DNA of 64,000 nt from Fonsecaea monophora (Eukaryota; Ascomycota; Eurotiomycetes; Chaetothyriales; Herpotrichiellaceae), in assembly GCF_001642475.1 (NCBI RefSeq), contig NW_019173949.1, positions 310,001 through 374,000 of the forward strand, given 5' to 3'. The notes beneath the pieces are model-generated. The model worked only from the letters and a program-made list of their open reading frames with translations. It was not told the origin of the DNA and did no database searches. Positions 53,879-64,000 of the stretch are shown in pieces (position 1 is the stretch's first letter; every line of letters begins with the position of its first letter). A program made the position numbers and the translations under genes.

Positions 53879-55654
53879 ATGTCCGCCCTCCTGGGATCCG
53901 CATATGATTCGAGCGATGATGAGAAGAGCCCCGCGACCCGCGGCCCCGCTCAGAAACAGTCCGGGGTGAACGCGGCTCCCGACGTCTCGACAGAGGTTTG
54001 GTCTTCATTCGTTGGGCGACGTGGTGGTCCGTCTAACGCTGCGCAGGACGTGTCGCAGATGCAAGTCATGTTGGCGAACCCATCGAGCAACGCCCTCACC
54101 TATAATGTCACGTACGACAACCTCGCCCGCCCCGCACAGGGACCTTCCAACCCCTTCAAGTCGACAGCCGGCAACGTCCTGAAACGCAAGAACGTACTCA
54201 CCGGCAACGCCGAGGAGACGTCCATGTCCGAAGCCACCTTCAAGACCCAACACCGCACATACCAGAGTCTCGGGTACACCAAGGATCCTTCGCTCAACGG
54301 AGCCTTTGTGGGCAATCAGTCGGCCGTCGCAAAATACGGCGGCAAAGATGTCGTCCAGCTGCGCTACTCCAAAGAGGAGAGTGCGGCGATCCGGTCCAAA
54401 AGGCAGAAAAAGGGAGACAGCAGGATCGTCGACGGTGAGGGCGCGTACCTTGGTCCCTGGGCAAAATATCAGAGTGACGACGTGTCCTACGAGCAAGCCG
54501 AGGCGGCGGCCGATCAGGAACTCGCCTCTGACGAGGAATGGGTGGAAGAGGGCATTGTTCCCACGCCACTGCCTGCGCCGCCCAAGGAGGCCACTGGCTA
54601 CGCGGACGATTTGAATGGTGCCGAGACGACCGAGTTCCATGGTGCTTCAGAATTCGATTACCAAGGACGGACATATATGCACGTACCACAGGACCTGGAC
54701 GTCGACCTGCGCAAAGAGCCGGGCTCAATACAGAACTACGTGCCGAAGAAGCTGATACATGTCTACAAGTACCACACGAAACCCATCACCTCTCTACGAT
54801 TCATTCCCAAGTCATCGCACCTGCTCTTATCCTCGTCGGCGGATGCAAAGCTGGCGCTGTGGGATGCTCACCACGACCGGACACTCCTCCGCACATTCTC
54901 AGGCCACAACAAGGCGATCACAGACACAGACTTCCACCCCACCGGGCGGTCGTTTTTATCAGCGTCGTATGACCGCCAGATGAAGCTTTGGGACACCGAG
55001 ACTGGAAAGTGTATATCGCGGTTCACCACGGGTAAAACGCCACACACACTCCGTTTCCATCCCGAAGGCAACGAATTCATCGCCGGAATGGCCGACAAGA
55101 AGATTGTCCAGTTTGACGTCAGGTCCGGCGAGTTGACGCAAGAATACGACCACCATCTCGGCGCCATCAACACACTCACCTTTGTCGACGAGGGTCGGAG
55201 ATTCATATCCACCTCCGACGACAAGTCCCTCCGCGCGTGGGAGTATGGCATTCCAGTGCCCATCAAGTTCATTGCCGATCCGTCCATGTACGCGCTTGTG
55301 CGGGCCGCGCCCCATCCTTCGGGCAAGTACGTAGCATTCCAATCCGCCGACAACCAGATCGTCGTGTATGCCGCGGGCGACAAGTTCCGACAGAACCGCA
55401 AGAAGGGATTCCGGGGTATGAACACCAGCGGGTATGCGATCGACGTGGCCATCTCCCCAGACGGCGGTATCGTGTCGAGCGGTGATTCTGGTGGGTTCGT
55501 GTGTTTCTGGGACTGGAAAACGGGCAAGATGTGGCACAAGATTCAGGCCGGGGGAGAAGGGTTGGGCGCAGTGACGTGTGTGGCGTGGCATCAGCAGGAG
55601 AGCAGTAAAGTCGCAACGGGCGGCCTGGATGGAATGATTAGATACTGGGACTGA
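53879..55654 (+). CDS. PRP17: Pre-mRNA-processing factor Prp17 (CDC40), WD40 splicing factor
   Basis: Intronless, 591 residues. The N-terminus (MSALLGSAYDSSDDE) and the NALTYNVTYDNLARPAQGPSNPF block are diagnostic of Prp17/CDC40, as is the FHGASEFDYQGRTYMHVPQDLDVDL stretch before the propeller. Seven WD40 repeats run from about 290 to the end, with GH...WD pairs such as LSSSADAKLALWDAH, SASYDRQMKLWDTETG and TGGLDGMIRYWD. Prp17 acts in the second catalytic step of pre-mRNA splicing. The start ATG is in good context (CAAGATGTC). Confidence 0.95.
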   Translation: MSALLGSAYDSSDDEKSPATRGPAQKQSGVNAAPDVSTEVWSSFVGRRGGPSNAAQDVSQMQVMLANPSSNALTYNVTYDNLARPAQGPSNPFKSTAGNVLKRKNVLTGNAEETSMSEATFKTQHRTYQSLGYTKDPSLNGAFVGNQSAVAKYGGKDVVQLRYSKEESAAIRSKRQKKGDSRIVDGEGAYLGPWAKYQSDDVSYEQAEAAADQELASDEEWVEEGIVPTPLPAPPKEATGYADDLNGAETTEFHGASEFDYQGRTYMHVPQDLDVDLRKEPGSIQNYVPKKLIHVYKYHTKPITSLRFIPKSSHLLLSSSADAKLALWDAHHDRTLLRTFSGHNKAITDTDFHPTGRSFLSASYDRQMKLWDTETGKCISRFTTGKTPHTLRFHPEGNEFIAGMADKKIVQFDVRSGELTQEYDHHLGAINTLTFVDEGRRFISTSDDKSLRAWEYGIPVPIKFIADPSMYALVRAAPHPSGKYVAFQSADNQIVVYAAGDKFRQNRKKGFRGMNTSGYAIDVAISPDGGIVSSGDSGGFVCFWDWKTGKMWHKIQAGGEGLGAVTCVAWHQQESSKVATGGLDGMIRYWD

Positions 55655-56281
55655 AGAAAGCATCGGCGATCACCAAGACAAGTTCCGCCCGGTTGGTCAA
55701 AACACCCGTCAGGCACAGCATGGATTCGGAGTTTGCACCTCTCACAGCGCATGGAACCTCGTCTTCGAAGCAATCAGCAGTGCTTGTCAGGCAGGCAAGG
55801 AGTGGTATTTGCGCATGAGCAACATTGCGTGGCTTTGGCCTGGTTTGCGAGTCCTGAGCCTTTCCATGGTAATGCGGAAGCTACGAGCACGGTTAGTGGC
55901 GCGATCTCGCACCTGCGATCCCCAGCATCGAATCCTCCATTGGCTGGCGACTTGAGTTGGACCTGTTCCTTTGACGGCATCGGCGAGGCAGTAGCTCGCT
56001 CGCCTCTTGCAAGAGATGACAAGCTGAGGCGGCGCTCTAAAGTGCTTGCCATCGCGCACCGTAAATCTCCAGGTGCACTTGAATGCCAGAGTGCCTGGTT
56101 GACGAGAAGAAAGCCAAAGGACAGGGCAGATGCTCTCGGCGGTATGTGGAACTTCAGGAAGAAAAGCCCATGCGTGGGTTAGATACAGAGTCGCACAGAT
56201 GGCTTATACGCTGGTCCTACAATGACGTGAAGTTTTTGGAGCTCCCTATATTCATACAAGCCCAGGCCTTTACACACTCCC
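55655..56281. other. Convergent 3' region
   Basis: 627 bp between Prp17 (plus) and the mitoribosomal gene (minus). No supported gene. Confidence 0.4.
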
Positions 56282-57379
56282 CTATCTCCTCAAAGCATCC
56301 AGAACACTCGACCCGCCCGTGGTCGCATACGGCGACTTGCTGCCGCTCGACCAGTAGTCACTCCATTCCCCGCCCGTCTCGTACAGGGCGTGCTGACTTT
56401 CCACCTTTTGCCAATCAATGCGATCCCACCAGGCGCCCAGATACCACTTTTTGCCCAGGAGTCCGTAGTCTCTCAGCCACTGGTGCTCCCACACGTTGAC
56501 GCACAGGATGGGCTGCATGTCCAGCGCACCGGCGTAGAGATTCGCCCGTGAAGAGCTAAAGTCACCAAACGAGCCGGCCGTCGAATTCCCGGTGGAGATG
56601 TTTCGTTCTTCCAAGCTCGGCAACCCCAGGCCACCTCGACCGGAGAGCTGGTCGGAGAGGATGCGGCCGTCAAAGGTCGCCATGTCCTTGTCGTCCCGTC
56701 TCGGTGCCGCGTCGGGGTATGGGGAGCCGGCGTTGTACGTGGCCAGAATACGCATGTCACCCACGTTCTTGCCCTTCATCAGCCACACGAATCCGTTCCC
56801 GAACATGGCGTCGGCGGTCTCGAGCATCTCTTCGCGGAGGTTCTGCACACTGCCGAAGCTGGCCTCGATGCTCCTCGTGGTGTTCAGGCCTGGCTTGTGA
56901 ATCGCCGGATCTTCGTTCTCGGTGAGGTACTCCCAAAAGAACCGCGTGAACTCGACCATGGCGGCGAGGTTGTAGAGGTGCGCCCGATCGGAGCGGTGGG
57001 CGCACTTTGCGTGCAGGTCGTATGTCGACGACGACTCATCCGCGGTGCCCAAGACCAGCTCGTTCAGCCGGTCGCACAGGTGTTGGGTGTATTTCACATA
57101 GGTCTCTTGGTAGGTCTCTGCACTGAGGAAGCCGGGGACGCCGTGGCGTGCGAAAAAGTCCTGTTTGGTCTGGTTGGCCCACACGGGGACGGTGTGTTTT
57201 CTGCGGACCTGTCGCTTTAGGAAAGAGGACGGCTGTGAGACGGCGAGGCAAGGTCAGTCAGTTCCGAGTTCTTTGGGAGAAAGCAAGACATTTGATCTGT
57301 CTGTACATACCGTGGCATTTGCTTGCTTGACAAAGGCTCGCAGGAGTGACTGCGGCCTTGCCGGAGGTCTTGTGATCAT
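56282..57379 (-). CDS. Mitochondrial ribosomal protein with SOD fold (mS42/mS43, Rsm26/Mrp1 type)
   Basis: Two exons, 57379-57311 and 57232-56282; intron 78 nt (GTATGT...TCACAG); 339 residues. Exon 1 encodes the start of a presequence (MITRPPARPQSLLRAFVKQANAT), basic and without acids. The body follows the Fe/Mn superoxide dismutase plan: YTQHLCDRLNELV, an N-terminal helix hairpin with HLYNLAAMVEFTRFFWEYL, FGSVQNLREEMLETADAMFGNGFVWL, and the C-terminal LCVNVWEHQWLRDYG / YLGAWWDRIDW. In fungi, two SOD-like proteins are structural subunits of the mitochondrial small ribosomal subunit and have lost enzyme activity. I cannot tell mS42 from mS43 by eye. A Ser/Gly insert lies at about 220-250. Confidence 0.85.
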
Positions 57380-58192
57380 GACTGGTAAAATGGAGTAATG
57401 CAAGTCTCAGTGTCCGAGACCATGGAAACGGATTGACGAGCATCCAATTCCAATGCTCCAAATTTCTTTGAGGTGAACAAGACCGCAGTCGCCAAAAAGG
57501 GGTTAGTGCAATGGTCGAAATCTCGACCAATAACATGGCTCCATCCAGACGCTGAGCCTCGTTCTTGAAACTCCCTCTGCCACCCCCATCCCTCCCACTA
57601 CACCATCCCCCAACGTGTTTGACTTTCTTCTCAAGCTTCTAGAGCCTATCGTTTCAGCTCCTCCGGTTCTTTCCTCGCACTGTCGCGCTCTACCTCGCAG
57701 CGAAAGGTTGCGTGTCGTAGGGCAAAGCGGCAAGCCACTGGCTCTCGGCGAAGCTGTTCTTGATCCCACCACATTGACTTCTGCATATTCATAGACACTT
57801 GGGCATCATGGCTGCCCAAGGCTGCAGAGTTCACGCCTTGACTCTGGCACACAAGAGACACGCGACCAGATCCCGGTCGTCGCGGGCTCACCTTTTTTGT
57901 TCTATAATGAGTCTTTTCCTTTGTCAGGTCGATCAATGGGTGAGTACATCCCTTTTCTCTTTGTCAAAACGTGGATCGACACAAGGCTTTGAGAGTCTTT
58001 TTTTCTCTTCTCTTCGTTTGCAAGACCTATTCTTGGATACTCCAACAGAGTGACAATACTTGTCCTGGTGACTTTTTTGTCCTTATACTCTGTGATCTCT
58101 TTGGAGAAGGCATACTTTTGCACATATCTGTTTATTGCTTAATTTCGTCGCTTTTCCACGGCAAGCCGATCCTTGCATATCTATTTCCAACC
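57380..58192. other. Divergent intergenic region
   Basis: 813 bp between divergent genes. T-rich stretches (57990-58160) lie in the leader of the plus-strand gene; the frame is open upstream to 57971 but looks like leader. Nothing else supported. Confidence 0.4.
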
Positions 58193-59629
58193 ATGAATTA
58201 TCATATGCGCCTCTGCATAGTCCGCATTTTGGTGGCAGCGGCCATCCTCTGCACCTCGTCTGCCTTCCAGATTGTTCCCAACTCAGGTCTTTTCCGGCGA
58301 GACGATGGCTCCTGCTCGGCGGTCGATTCCAAGCTTCCCAACGACTTCAAATGCCCCGCAGGAAACAACTGCGTGTCCCTCGACAATTCGTCATCGGCCC
58401 TCTGTTGCCCGGAATCGAGTTCATGCAACAACATCCAGATAATATCCTGCGACGTGTCGTCTCAAAACGCAACGGCGAATCCTACGGCAGGGATATTCAC
58501 CACGAGACTTGGGGACAAGCTACCACAGTGTGGAGACAAATGCTGCCCGTTCGGATATTCCTGCATCCCACAAGCTTCGGGGCCTTCCATTTGCAGCATC
58601 ATCCAGAGCACGAGCATCGTGGGAAAGACGGACCCATCTTCGGGCAACACATCCAATCCTTCGTCGGCAAGCTCTTCACCTACAAGGCCGACTTCAACTA
58701 CCTCAAATACCAGCTCGACATCTACGTCAAGCCCAAGCAGCGTCAGTGTGTCGGCAGCGCAGGTTGAACCTCAATGCAACAAATTTCCCACCGGGGTGTT
58801 CCTCGCCGGCTTCTTTCCTGGCATGTTTGTGGGTGCCTTCCTGATGCTGGCGTGGGTCATCTGCAGCGGGCGGCATCGTAAACCAAAGTCTCGACACTCT
58901 TCTGGTGGTTCGTCCATCTACAAACCAACCATCTCAGATCCCATCCCTTTGGATGCCTCTGGCGGCCTAAGAACGGACTTCCTCCGCAAAACCACTGATC
59001 GAGCAAAGTCCATGTTCTCCACAAGGAGCAACCGAAACAGCCAACAACCAGCTACTAGTCACTGGAAGATGCCAACGCCTCCATTTCCCAACAATATCCC
59101 CGTTGCTCCAGCAGGCTTACCCGTCACGCCAGAGCGGAGGCTTGCGCATGAACCCAGCATGGAAAGTATCAAAGTCTACAGTCCGCCTGCCGGAGCGATC
59201 CAACACCCCAATCTCGCGGCAATTGCCCCATTGAGGGGCATGGCAGCACAGCGATTCCCGCTGACCAACAAGAACAATATGGGCAGTCCGTTTCAATCCC
59301 CTCCCAACAACAGCAACGGCCCTATCGCGGCGAACCGAATGAGCAGTACTCTGAGAGATGAACGGGGAGTCAGCGTCTTCTCTGGAGGGTCAGACTTTTC
59401 GGCTGAGAATGAAGGTCCCACACTGACGCCGGCACGATACAACGGTGACTTCAATCCGTCACAACGCATGCGGTCCGAGAGTCGAGTTGAAGTCAGCAGA
59501 CCAAATACAACGTTTACAGAGATGTTACATGAAGCTGGGTTCCCTGATCCCATGCAACCACCAGACCAAAACACGCCGGCTGTCCCAAGGATACCGGACG
59601 GCTATGCAGGGAGGAAACAACGGGTATAA
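58193..59629 (+). CDS. Cysteine-rich single-pass cell-surface membrane protein
   Basis: Intronless, 478 residues. Signal peptide (MRLCIVRILVAAAILCTSSAF), then an extracellular part with two Cys-rich clusters (CPAGNNCVSLDNSSSALCCPESSSCNN split across about 60-90; CGDKCCPFGYSCIP near 125) and several N-glycosylation sequons. A Ser/Thr/Pro-rich stalk follows (about 155-190), likely O-mannosylated, then one TM segment at about 202-226 (GVFLAGFFPGMFVGAFLMLAWVICSG) with basic stop-transfer residues. The cytoplasmic tail of 250 residues is disordered. This is the general layout of fungal surface sensors (Wsc/Mid2-like), but the Cys pattern is not a WSC domain. Such proteins are widespread in Pezizomycotina with no assigned role. 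Confidence 0.75.
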   Translation: MNYHMRLCIVRILVAAAILCTSSAFQIVPNSGLFRRDDGSCSAVDSKLPNDFKCPAGNNCVSLDNSSSALCCPESSSCNNIQIISCDVSSQNATANPTAGIFTTRLGDKLPQCGDKCCPFGYSCIPQASGPSICSIIQSTSIVGKTDPSSGNTSNPSSASSSPTRPTSTTSNTSSTSTSSPSSVSVSAAQVEPQCNKFPTGVFLAGFFPGMFVGAFLMLAWVICSGRHRKPKSRHSSGGSSIYKPTISDPIPLDASGGLRTDFLRKTTDRAKSMFSTRSNRNSQQPATSHWKMPTPPFPNNIPVAPAGLPVTPERRLAHEPSMESIKVYSPPAGAIQHPNLAAIAPLRGMAAQRFPLTNKNNMGSPFQSPPNNSNGPIAANRMSSTLRDERGVSVFSGGSDFSAENEGPTLTPARYNGDFNPSQRMRSESRVEVSRPNTTFTEMLHEAGFPDPMQPPDQNTPAVPRIPDGYAGRKQRV

Positions 59630-60190
59630 ACAAATGTTTTTTACGAATGTTTGGACAAGAATCAATGGAATCTGCAAGCGGCCGGATGATGACTTTTTCT
59701 GCGTTTTGCTATGAATGGCTGACAGCTTGGGACAGTGGATTGACACCCGTCTCTCAGTTAGGACAGTAATACTCTCGCTGCTCTGAACGTATGTGTGCCG
59801 TCAGAGGTTAATGTGAATTAATTGTACCGCGACCAATGCGCTTGACGCTGTTTCTAATATGTGACTGCCATGTCTGTATTCTCACCTTGAGGCAAGAACG
59901 TAGTGCCTCTTTCCACGGAGACTAAAGAATGAGTCATGAACATAGACCGACAGGAAGATGCAGGTGTGTGTTGTCGATGATCTCAGCCTCGTCACCTCCC
60001 ACCCCACCTGCCTGCCTCCCTCGCTGCCTTGCCTGTTTCTCCGCACGCGACCTGGAAGACCAGCGAAATACTTCGAAAACCGCACTTAACCACCACCGTC
60101 ACTCACAAGCCCCTGGCTGCCCACGACCCAACCCCCTTTCATTTCTCAGCCAGAATTTGCAAAAAAAAAAAAGAAAAAACACACACAAAC
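59630..60190. other. Intergenic region with A-rich leader
   Basis: 561 bp. It ends with an A-rich leader (60161-60190, first 12 bases all A) directly before the NudC ATG. No supported gene. Confidence 0.45.
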
Positions 60191-61053
60191 ATGGCCGAAC
60201 GCGCACCCTCACCGACACCGTCCGAACGGGCCCGCAAGGACGCCGAAGACCGCCAGCGCGAAGAGGAGGAGCAGGCGAAACTGCCGTACAAATGGACGCA
60301 GACGCTCGAAGAGGCCGAGGTCAGCGTGCCCATACAGGGGAACCTGAAGGCGAGGGACTTGGTCGTGGAATTGAAGAAGACGCACATCAAGGTCGCAGTA
60401 AAGGGGCAGGAGCCCATTATTGATGTACGTGCTGTGCTGTGCTGCATTGTTACCACCAACGCCTGCTCCCCGAGCCCGTTCAGGCGCACTGAATACTGCC
60501 ACGGTGCCGCGCTACTTTTTTTCCAAACCATGATGAACTGACACTCTTGACCGCTGACAGGGCGACTTCCCCCACCCGATCCAGACGGACGACTCGACGT
60601 GGATCCTGTCGACCAAGCCCGACGGCAGCAAAGAGATCCTCATCACGCTCGCCAAAGCCCGCGGCTCCTACTGGTGGGCGCACATCGTCACGTCGGCCCC
60701 CAAGATCGACACGGCAAAGATCGTGCCCGAGAACTCCAAGCTGAGCGAACTCGACGGCGAGACGAGGGGGATGGTCGAAAAGTAGGTTTTTTTCCCCTCA
60801 GTGTCTCTCTATGCTTCACGCTCATGCTCTCCACCAAACCCGCTTGGTGAGGGCCGGGCAGCACCGCCGGGTTTTGGCCAGAAGATCAAAATCACTAACG
60901 CAGCCGTGCCCCGCCAATTTTAGGATGATGTACGATCAGAACCAAAAGGCCATGGGAAAGCCGACGAGCGACGACCAAAAGAAGGACGACATTCTGAAAA
61001 AGTTCATGAAGGAGCATCCCGAGATGGACTTTTCGAACGCAAAGATCGGATGA
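60191..61053 (+). CDS. nudC: Nuclear movement protein NudC
   Basis: Three exons, 60191-60424, 60561-60781 and 60924-61053; introns 136 and 142 nt, longer than others in the window; 194 residues. An acidic-basic coiled N-terminus (about 1-30) precedes the CS/p23-like domain: PYKWTQTLEEAEVSVPI, ARDLVVELKKTHIKVAVKG, STWILSTKPDG, WWAHIVTSAPKIDT. The family C-terminus is present (SKLSELDGETRGMVEKMMYDQ, DILKKFMKEHPEMDFSNAKIG). NudC supports dynein function and nuclear migration, acting as an Hsp90 co-chaperone. The length matches Aspergillus NudC. Confidence 0.95.
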
Positions 61054-61408
61054 GACACGAGCGGCGAGCGAAACAGAAGAGTTTGATGGGAAATTGGGAA
61101 TGACGACTTTGTGGACAGGTCCTCTTCCCTGTGTACAAATTGAATGGATGATGCTATTTGGGACGTTATAAAACTCTACGATTTACGACTAAAAACAAAC
61201 GGAATGAAATAAACAGCATAATCAGGAGTTTCGAGAGTCGGGTCGGTCGTCAATAGCATCGGCAGCATTCCTCGGACCAAACGGTATGAAAACAATCAAG
61301 CTTGATACCATCAATAACATATGCTACGAAGCTCTAAGAAGTGTGGTCGAAGGAGTTGTTCCTGTCATAGCTTCTCGTCTCCAGAGCCCGCTCATCCCTT
61401 TCCAGGAG
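61054..61408. other. Convergent 3' region
   Basis: 355 bp between nudC (plus) and the alpha-galactosidase gene (minus); 3' UTRs only. Confidence 0.4.
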
Positions 61409-63069
61409 TTACAGCTCATCCCGCTTGCCTGCTCCTCCAGCCTCTCTCAACCGCCACATCTGAATCCCATGTCTCGGCACCTCAGCCTGCAACATCCCAC
61501 CGCCTTGAACGGTCCCAGCCGGTGTGCCGATCAAGAGGGGGTTGCTCTGATTCAGCCCCCTGGCCCAAGTTGTCTCGCTGGCATTATAGTACCCCGTCGC
61601 GTTCCCCACCGCAAGCGTGCCGTTCAATATCTGGGCTGCCACCTCTGTGCTCATGACCGTCTGATCGCCCCAGACATTGAACAGATCCCAGCTCTTTTGG
61701 GCATTCGTGTTTGTGTGCAGGCCGCCAAAGACGTCGACAAGGCTGTAGGACATTGTGCGCGAGTTGTTGCCGGCATTGAGGAAGGCGACCACCTGATCGC
61801 CATTGCTCAGGCTTCCCTGCCACACGTGGACCTCTCCGAACCCCCACGCGTCCTTGTCGTCGACCTGTTGCCTGACTGTTCGTGAAACAGCGCTGACACT
61901 AGGGTCTTGTGATATGGCCAACACGGCCGGGTTGATGAGAATCGCATAATCTTCTGGAGACAGTTGGTCGAGTTTGTTCCCCATGATCAATGGAGACTTG
62001 ATGGCGGCCCACATGCTGAAGTGGACTTTGTATTCGTCGTAAGACATGCCGCCGTTTCCAACTTCGAGCATGTCGAGGTCGTTGTAGTATCCCGCTTGGT
62101 TTTTGCTCCGGATGGAGCTCGCCTTGCCGAGAATGTTCATGACCGAACAGCCATAGCCGGGCAGCTGGCAGTAGTACTCGTCGGGACCACACGGGCACGA
62201 CGTCGTAGGCATGGAAAAGCTGTCCTGGATGTCGCCCGAGATGCGGGCACTGTTGGCGATGGTGGACGCCCACTCCCTATTGCTGTGATCAGTCTGGGAC
62301 AGGCCAAATCGCCCCGTGAAAGGAAGAACTCACCAAGGTTTGTCGTCTCCCCAATTACACAGCGAATACACAAAGTCCCGACCTGTACCGTTCAAGGCGT
62401 TCGACATGGCGGCGTAGCGATCTTGGCTCAGCTTTGGTGTGCCCGAGAGGCCTTCGTTGTAGCAGTTGTCGTATTTGAGATAGTCTGCGCCCATGCTTGC
62501 CCACCATGCGGCATCCTGAGTCTCGTACCCCAGGCTTCCAGGGTATCCTCCGCAAGCTGTCGATTCCAGCGAAAATTTGGTTAGTGCTAGGAGACGCGTG
62601 ACAAAAAGGCGGGCGACAAACTGTATTTGCCCGCGCTGCTGTACACGCCAAAATACAGTCCATAGTCGTGGAGTTGATTGGCAATATTCTGGAGGCCCGA
62701 GGGGAATTTTGCAGCGTTTGCAACCAAGGTGCCATCCGCACTGCGATTGAGCTCCGTCATGGCATCGTCGAAGATGACGACACGGTAGCCCAGATCACGG
62801 AAACCGAGGGACACCAGGCGCTCGGCGTTGGTGAGGATTGTGGACTCGTTGTATGCGAGGCCATAAGCATTGTATGTATCCTGTCGCGAGCCAGCGGTCA
62901 ACATGTATTCAGCAGGTTGATTGAGTGCCGACGGGAGTCTTACCCAGCCCATTTGAGGTGTTTGAGCGAGGCCATTGTAGCTCAGGCTTGCCGCCCTCAC
63001 GTTCTGCAGAAGCAGCGCAAGAAACAGCGAGCTGCTGCTGGGGGTGAACAACCCGAACTTGGAAGGCAT
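61409..63069 (-). CDS. GH27 alpha-galactosidase with C-terminal RDEL
   Basis: Four exons, 63069-62944, 62880-62622, 62556-62334 and 62276-61409; introns 63, 65 and 57 nt; 491 residues. Signal peptide (LFLALLLQNVRA), then GH27 elements: LAQTPQMGWDTYNAYG, LGFRDLGYRVVIFDDAM, LVANAAKFPSGL, YGLYFGVYSSAGKYTCGG, nucleophile Asp158 in YLKYDNC, and probable acid/base Asp218 in SARISGDI. A beta-sandwich C-terminal domain follows with several sequons. The enzyme would hydrolyse terminal alpha-1,6-galactose from melibiose-type sugars or galactomannan. The expected WNSWN near the start reads WDTYN. The last four residues are RDEL, a KDEL-like signal unusual for a secreted glycosidase. Confidence 0.9.
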
Positions 63070-63609
63070 TGTGGTTCCACAGAGAATGCAAGTCAAGGGA
63101 GAAGCGAACGCGAAAAGATGGAAGGAGTCGAAAGTAAGGAAGGCAGCACCAGGAGGTGTCGTTATAACAATTCATAGTATTCTGCATGCATGCCCGTGGG
63201 ATATGTTACATTTGCCCGCTTGAGCTGACGGCTATTGAACTGGTAGAGTTCCATTGAATGTTGGATCAACACTGACTCTTCCCCGCATTGTGTGTCGAGG
63301 AGACTGTAATTCAAAGGCTGAAAACGGTGATCTGCAGACTCATGACGCCACAGCACATCTACTGCTGTGCTTTGCCGTGCAGTGCGCGCCTCGCTGTGCC
63401 TTGCAGATCTATTCCGGCGAGCAAGCGGAGATGTGCTTGTCCGCTCGCTCCGTGTTGATGCGGGTCGTACTGCGAACTCGGTACAATATACGCCGGTCCA
63501 AATGTCTGTCATGTCTGCGAAATCATGTCTCAGTTGTTGCAAGAATACATCTCGTCCATGTCCAGGAAAACGCCTTGTTGTGGAAAAGAAATAGCTTCCG
63601 TTATTGGGT
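63070..63609. other. Intergenic region
   Basis: 540 bp between two co-oriented minus-strand genes; contains the alpha-galactosidase promoter and the COX10 3' UTR. No supported gene. Confidence 0.4.
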
Positions 63610-64000
63610 TCAAGTTGGTCTCTTGAACCCCATCATAGCCAAATTAATCTCAGGTGGTGGCGGCCTTTGCCGAGCCTTTGATGAATCCATCCCAAGGCCG
63701 TCGCCGTCAGTTTCGAGATCACCCTCTTCGTAGATACTGGCGGGTTCATCGGTGCTGAAGAAGCCATCCCACAACCCCTTCTTGCACACCAGAGCTCCGA
63801 CCAGCACAAGAGGAAGCTGCCATACGCTCGCCCAGAAGAGTCCCCTGGCACTTCCCCCGGCCCCTTGCTGTTTCCAGAAGCGGAACGCCTCCCGAGTCAT
63901 CCACACATTGCATGCCGTGCTGATGACGAGGAAGCCTTTGTCCACATATCCCGTAGAATAGAGCAGCGCGCATATGGGGAACATGGCCAAGGAGTACCTC
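63610..64000 (-). CDS. COX10: Protoheme IX farnesyltransferase Cox10, C-terminal part (cut by window edge)
   Basis: The frame is open to the window end and reads RYSLAMFPICALLYSTGYVD, the last part of the UbiA-type prenyltransferase core of Cox10. Two membrane segments follow (GFLVISTACNVWMTREAF; LFWASVWQLPLVLVGALVC), then a soluble tail of about 55 residues. Cox10 farnesylates heme b to heme O in the mitochondrial inner membrane for cytochrome oxidase. The catalytic NDxxD motifs lie outside the window, so only the C-terminal 130 residues are seen. Confidence 0.85.
   Translation of the reverse strand, partial: RYSLAMFPICALLYSTGYVDKGFLVISTACNVWMTREAFRFWKQQGAGGSARGLFWASVWQLPLVLVGALVCKKGLWDGFFSTDEPASIYEEGDLETDGDGLGMDSSKARQRPPPPEINLAMMGFKRPT

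Noticed and set aside
1..64000. CRISPR arrays, rRNA operons, intact transposons, secondary-metabolite core synthases
   Set aside because: None seen; the organism is a eukaryote and the gene content is mainly housekeeping.

Overview
The window is nuclear DNA of a filamentous ascomycete (Pezizomycotina). The evidence is short introns (mostly 48-80 nt) with GTNNGT donors and CTNAC-type branch points, single-exon genes beside genes with 1-4 introns, balanced base composition, and a protein set typical of the group: eisosome protein Eis1, SNG1-family and Sfk1/DRAM-family membrane proteins, Erv14/cornichon, NudC, KipA-type kinesin-7, mitoribosomal mS41 and an SOD-fold mitoribosomal protein, and Cox10. 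A Eurotiomycete (possibly Chaetothyriales) is my best guess, but the window alone does not prove it. I support about 26 protein genes and found no convincing tRNA, rRNA, CRISPR array or intact transposon.

Layout. 0.5-3.1 kb (minus): a protein of tandem ubiquitin-like segments with an apparent frameshift, then the TFIIH kinase Cdk7/Kin28. 4.0-4.8 kb: mS41, followed by a 3.2-kb gene-poor gap. 7.9-16.4 kb (plus): kinesin-7, a Golgi-type membrane protein resembling fucosyltransferases, and a Fat1-type acyl-CoA synthetase. 17-20.5 kb (minus): Eis1. 21.5-27.4 kb (plus): a CX5R phosphatase, an Sfk1/DRAM-like protein and an SNG1-like protein.

28.2-34.6 kb is the most unusual stretch. Two divergent genes share a 344-bp promoter. 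One encodes a HeLo-like N-terminus joined to a pseudokinase. The other, rebuilt here from five exons, encodes an active-looking kinase joined to a Sel1-like segment and ankyrin repeats. The domain plan recalls the animal MLKL and ankyrin-RIPK pair, and I propose it as a candidate cell-death or non-self-recognition module.

35.6-40.7 kb is a compact metabolic group: aldo/keto reductase, cupin, zinc alcohol dehydrogenase and a bZIP/DUF3425 regulator.

41.7-64 kb holds mostly housekeeping genes: two J-domain proteins (one in the ER), a small membrane protein, a disordered protein 26 bp downstream of a PRA1/Yip3 protein, a C-terminally short transcription-factor-like protein, Erv14 with a GC-AG intron, Prp17, the SOD-fold mitoribosomal protein, a cysteine-rich single-pass membrane protein, NudC, a GH27 alpha-galactosidase ending in RDEL, and the C-terminus of Cox10 cut by the window edge. 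Secretory-pathway genes (PRA1, ERJ5-like, Erv14, the fucosyltransferase-like protein, alpha-galactosidase) are spread along the window rather than clustered. All splice sites are hand-called from sequence and reading-frame continuity.
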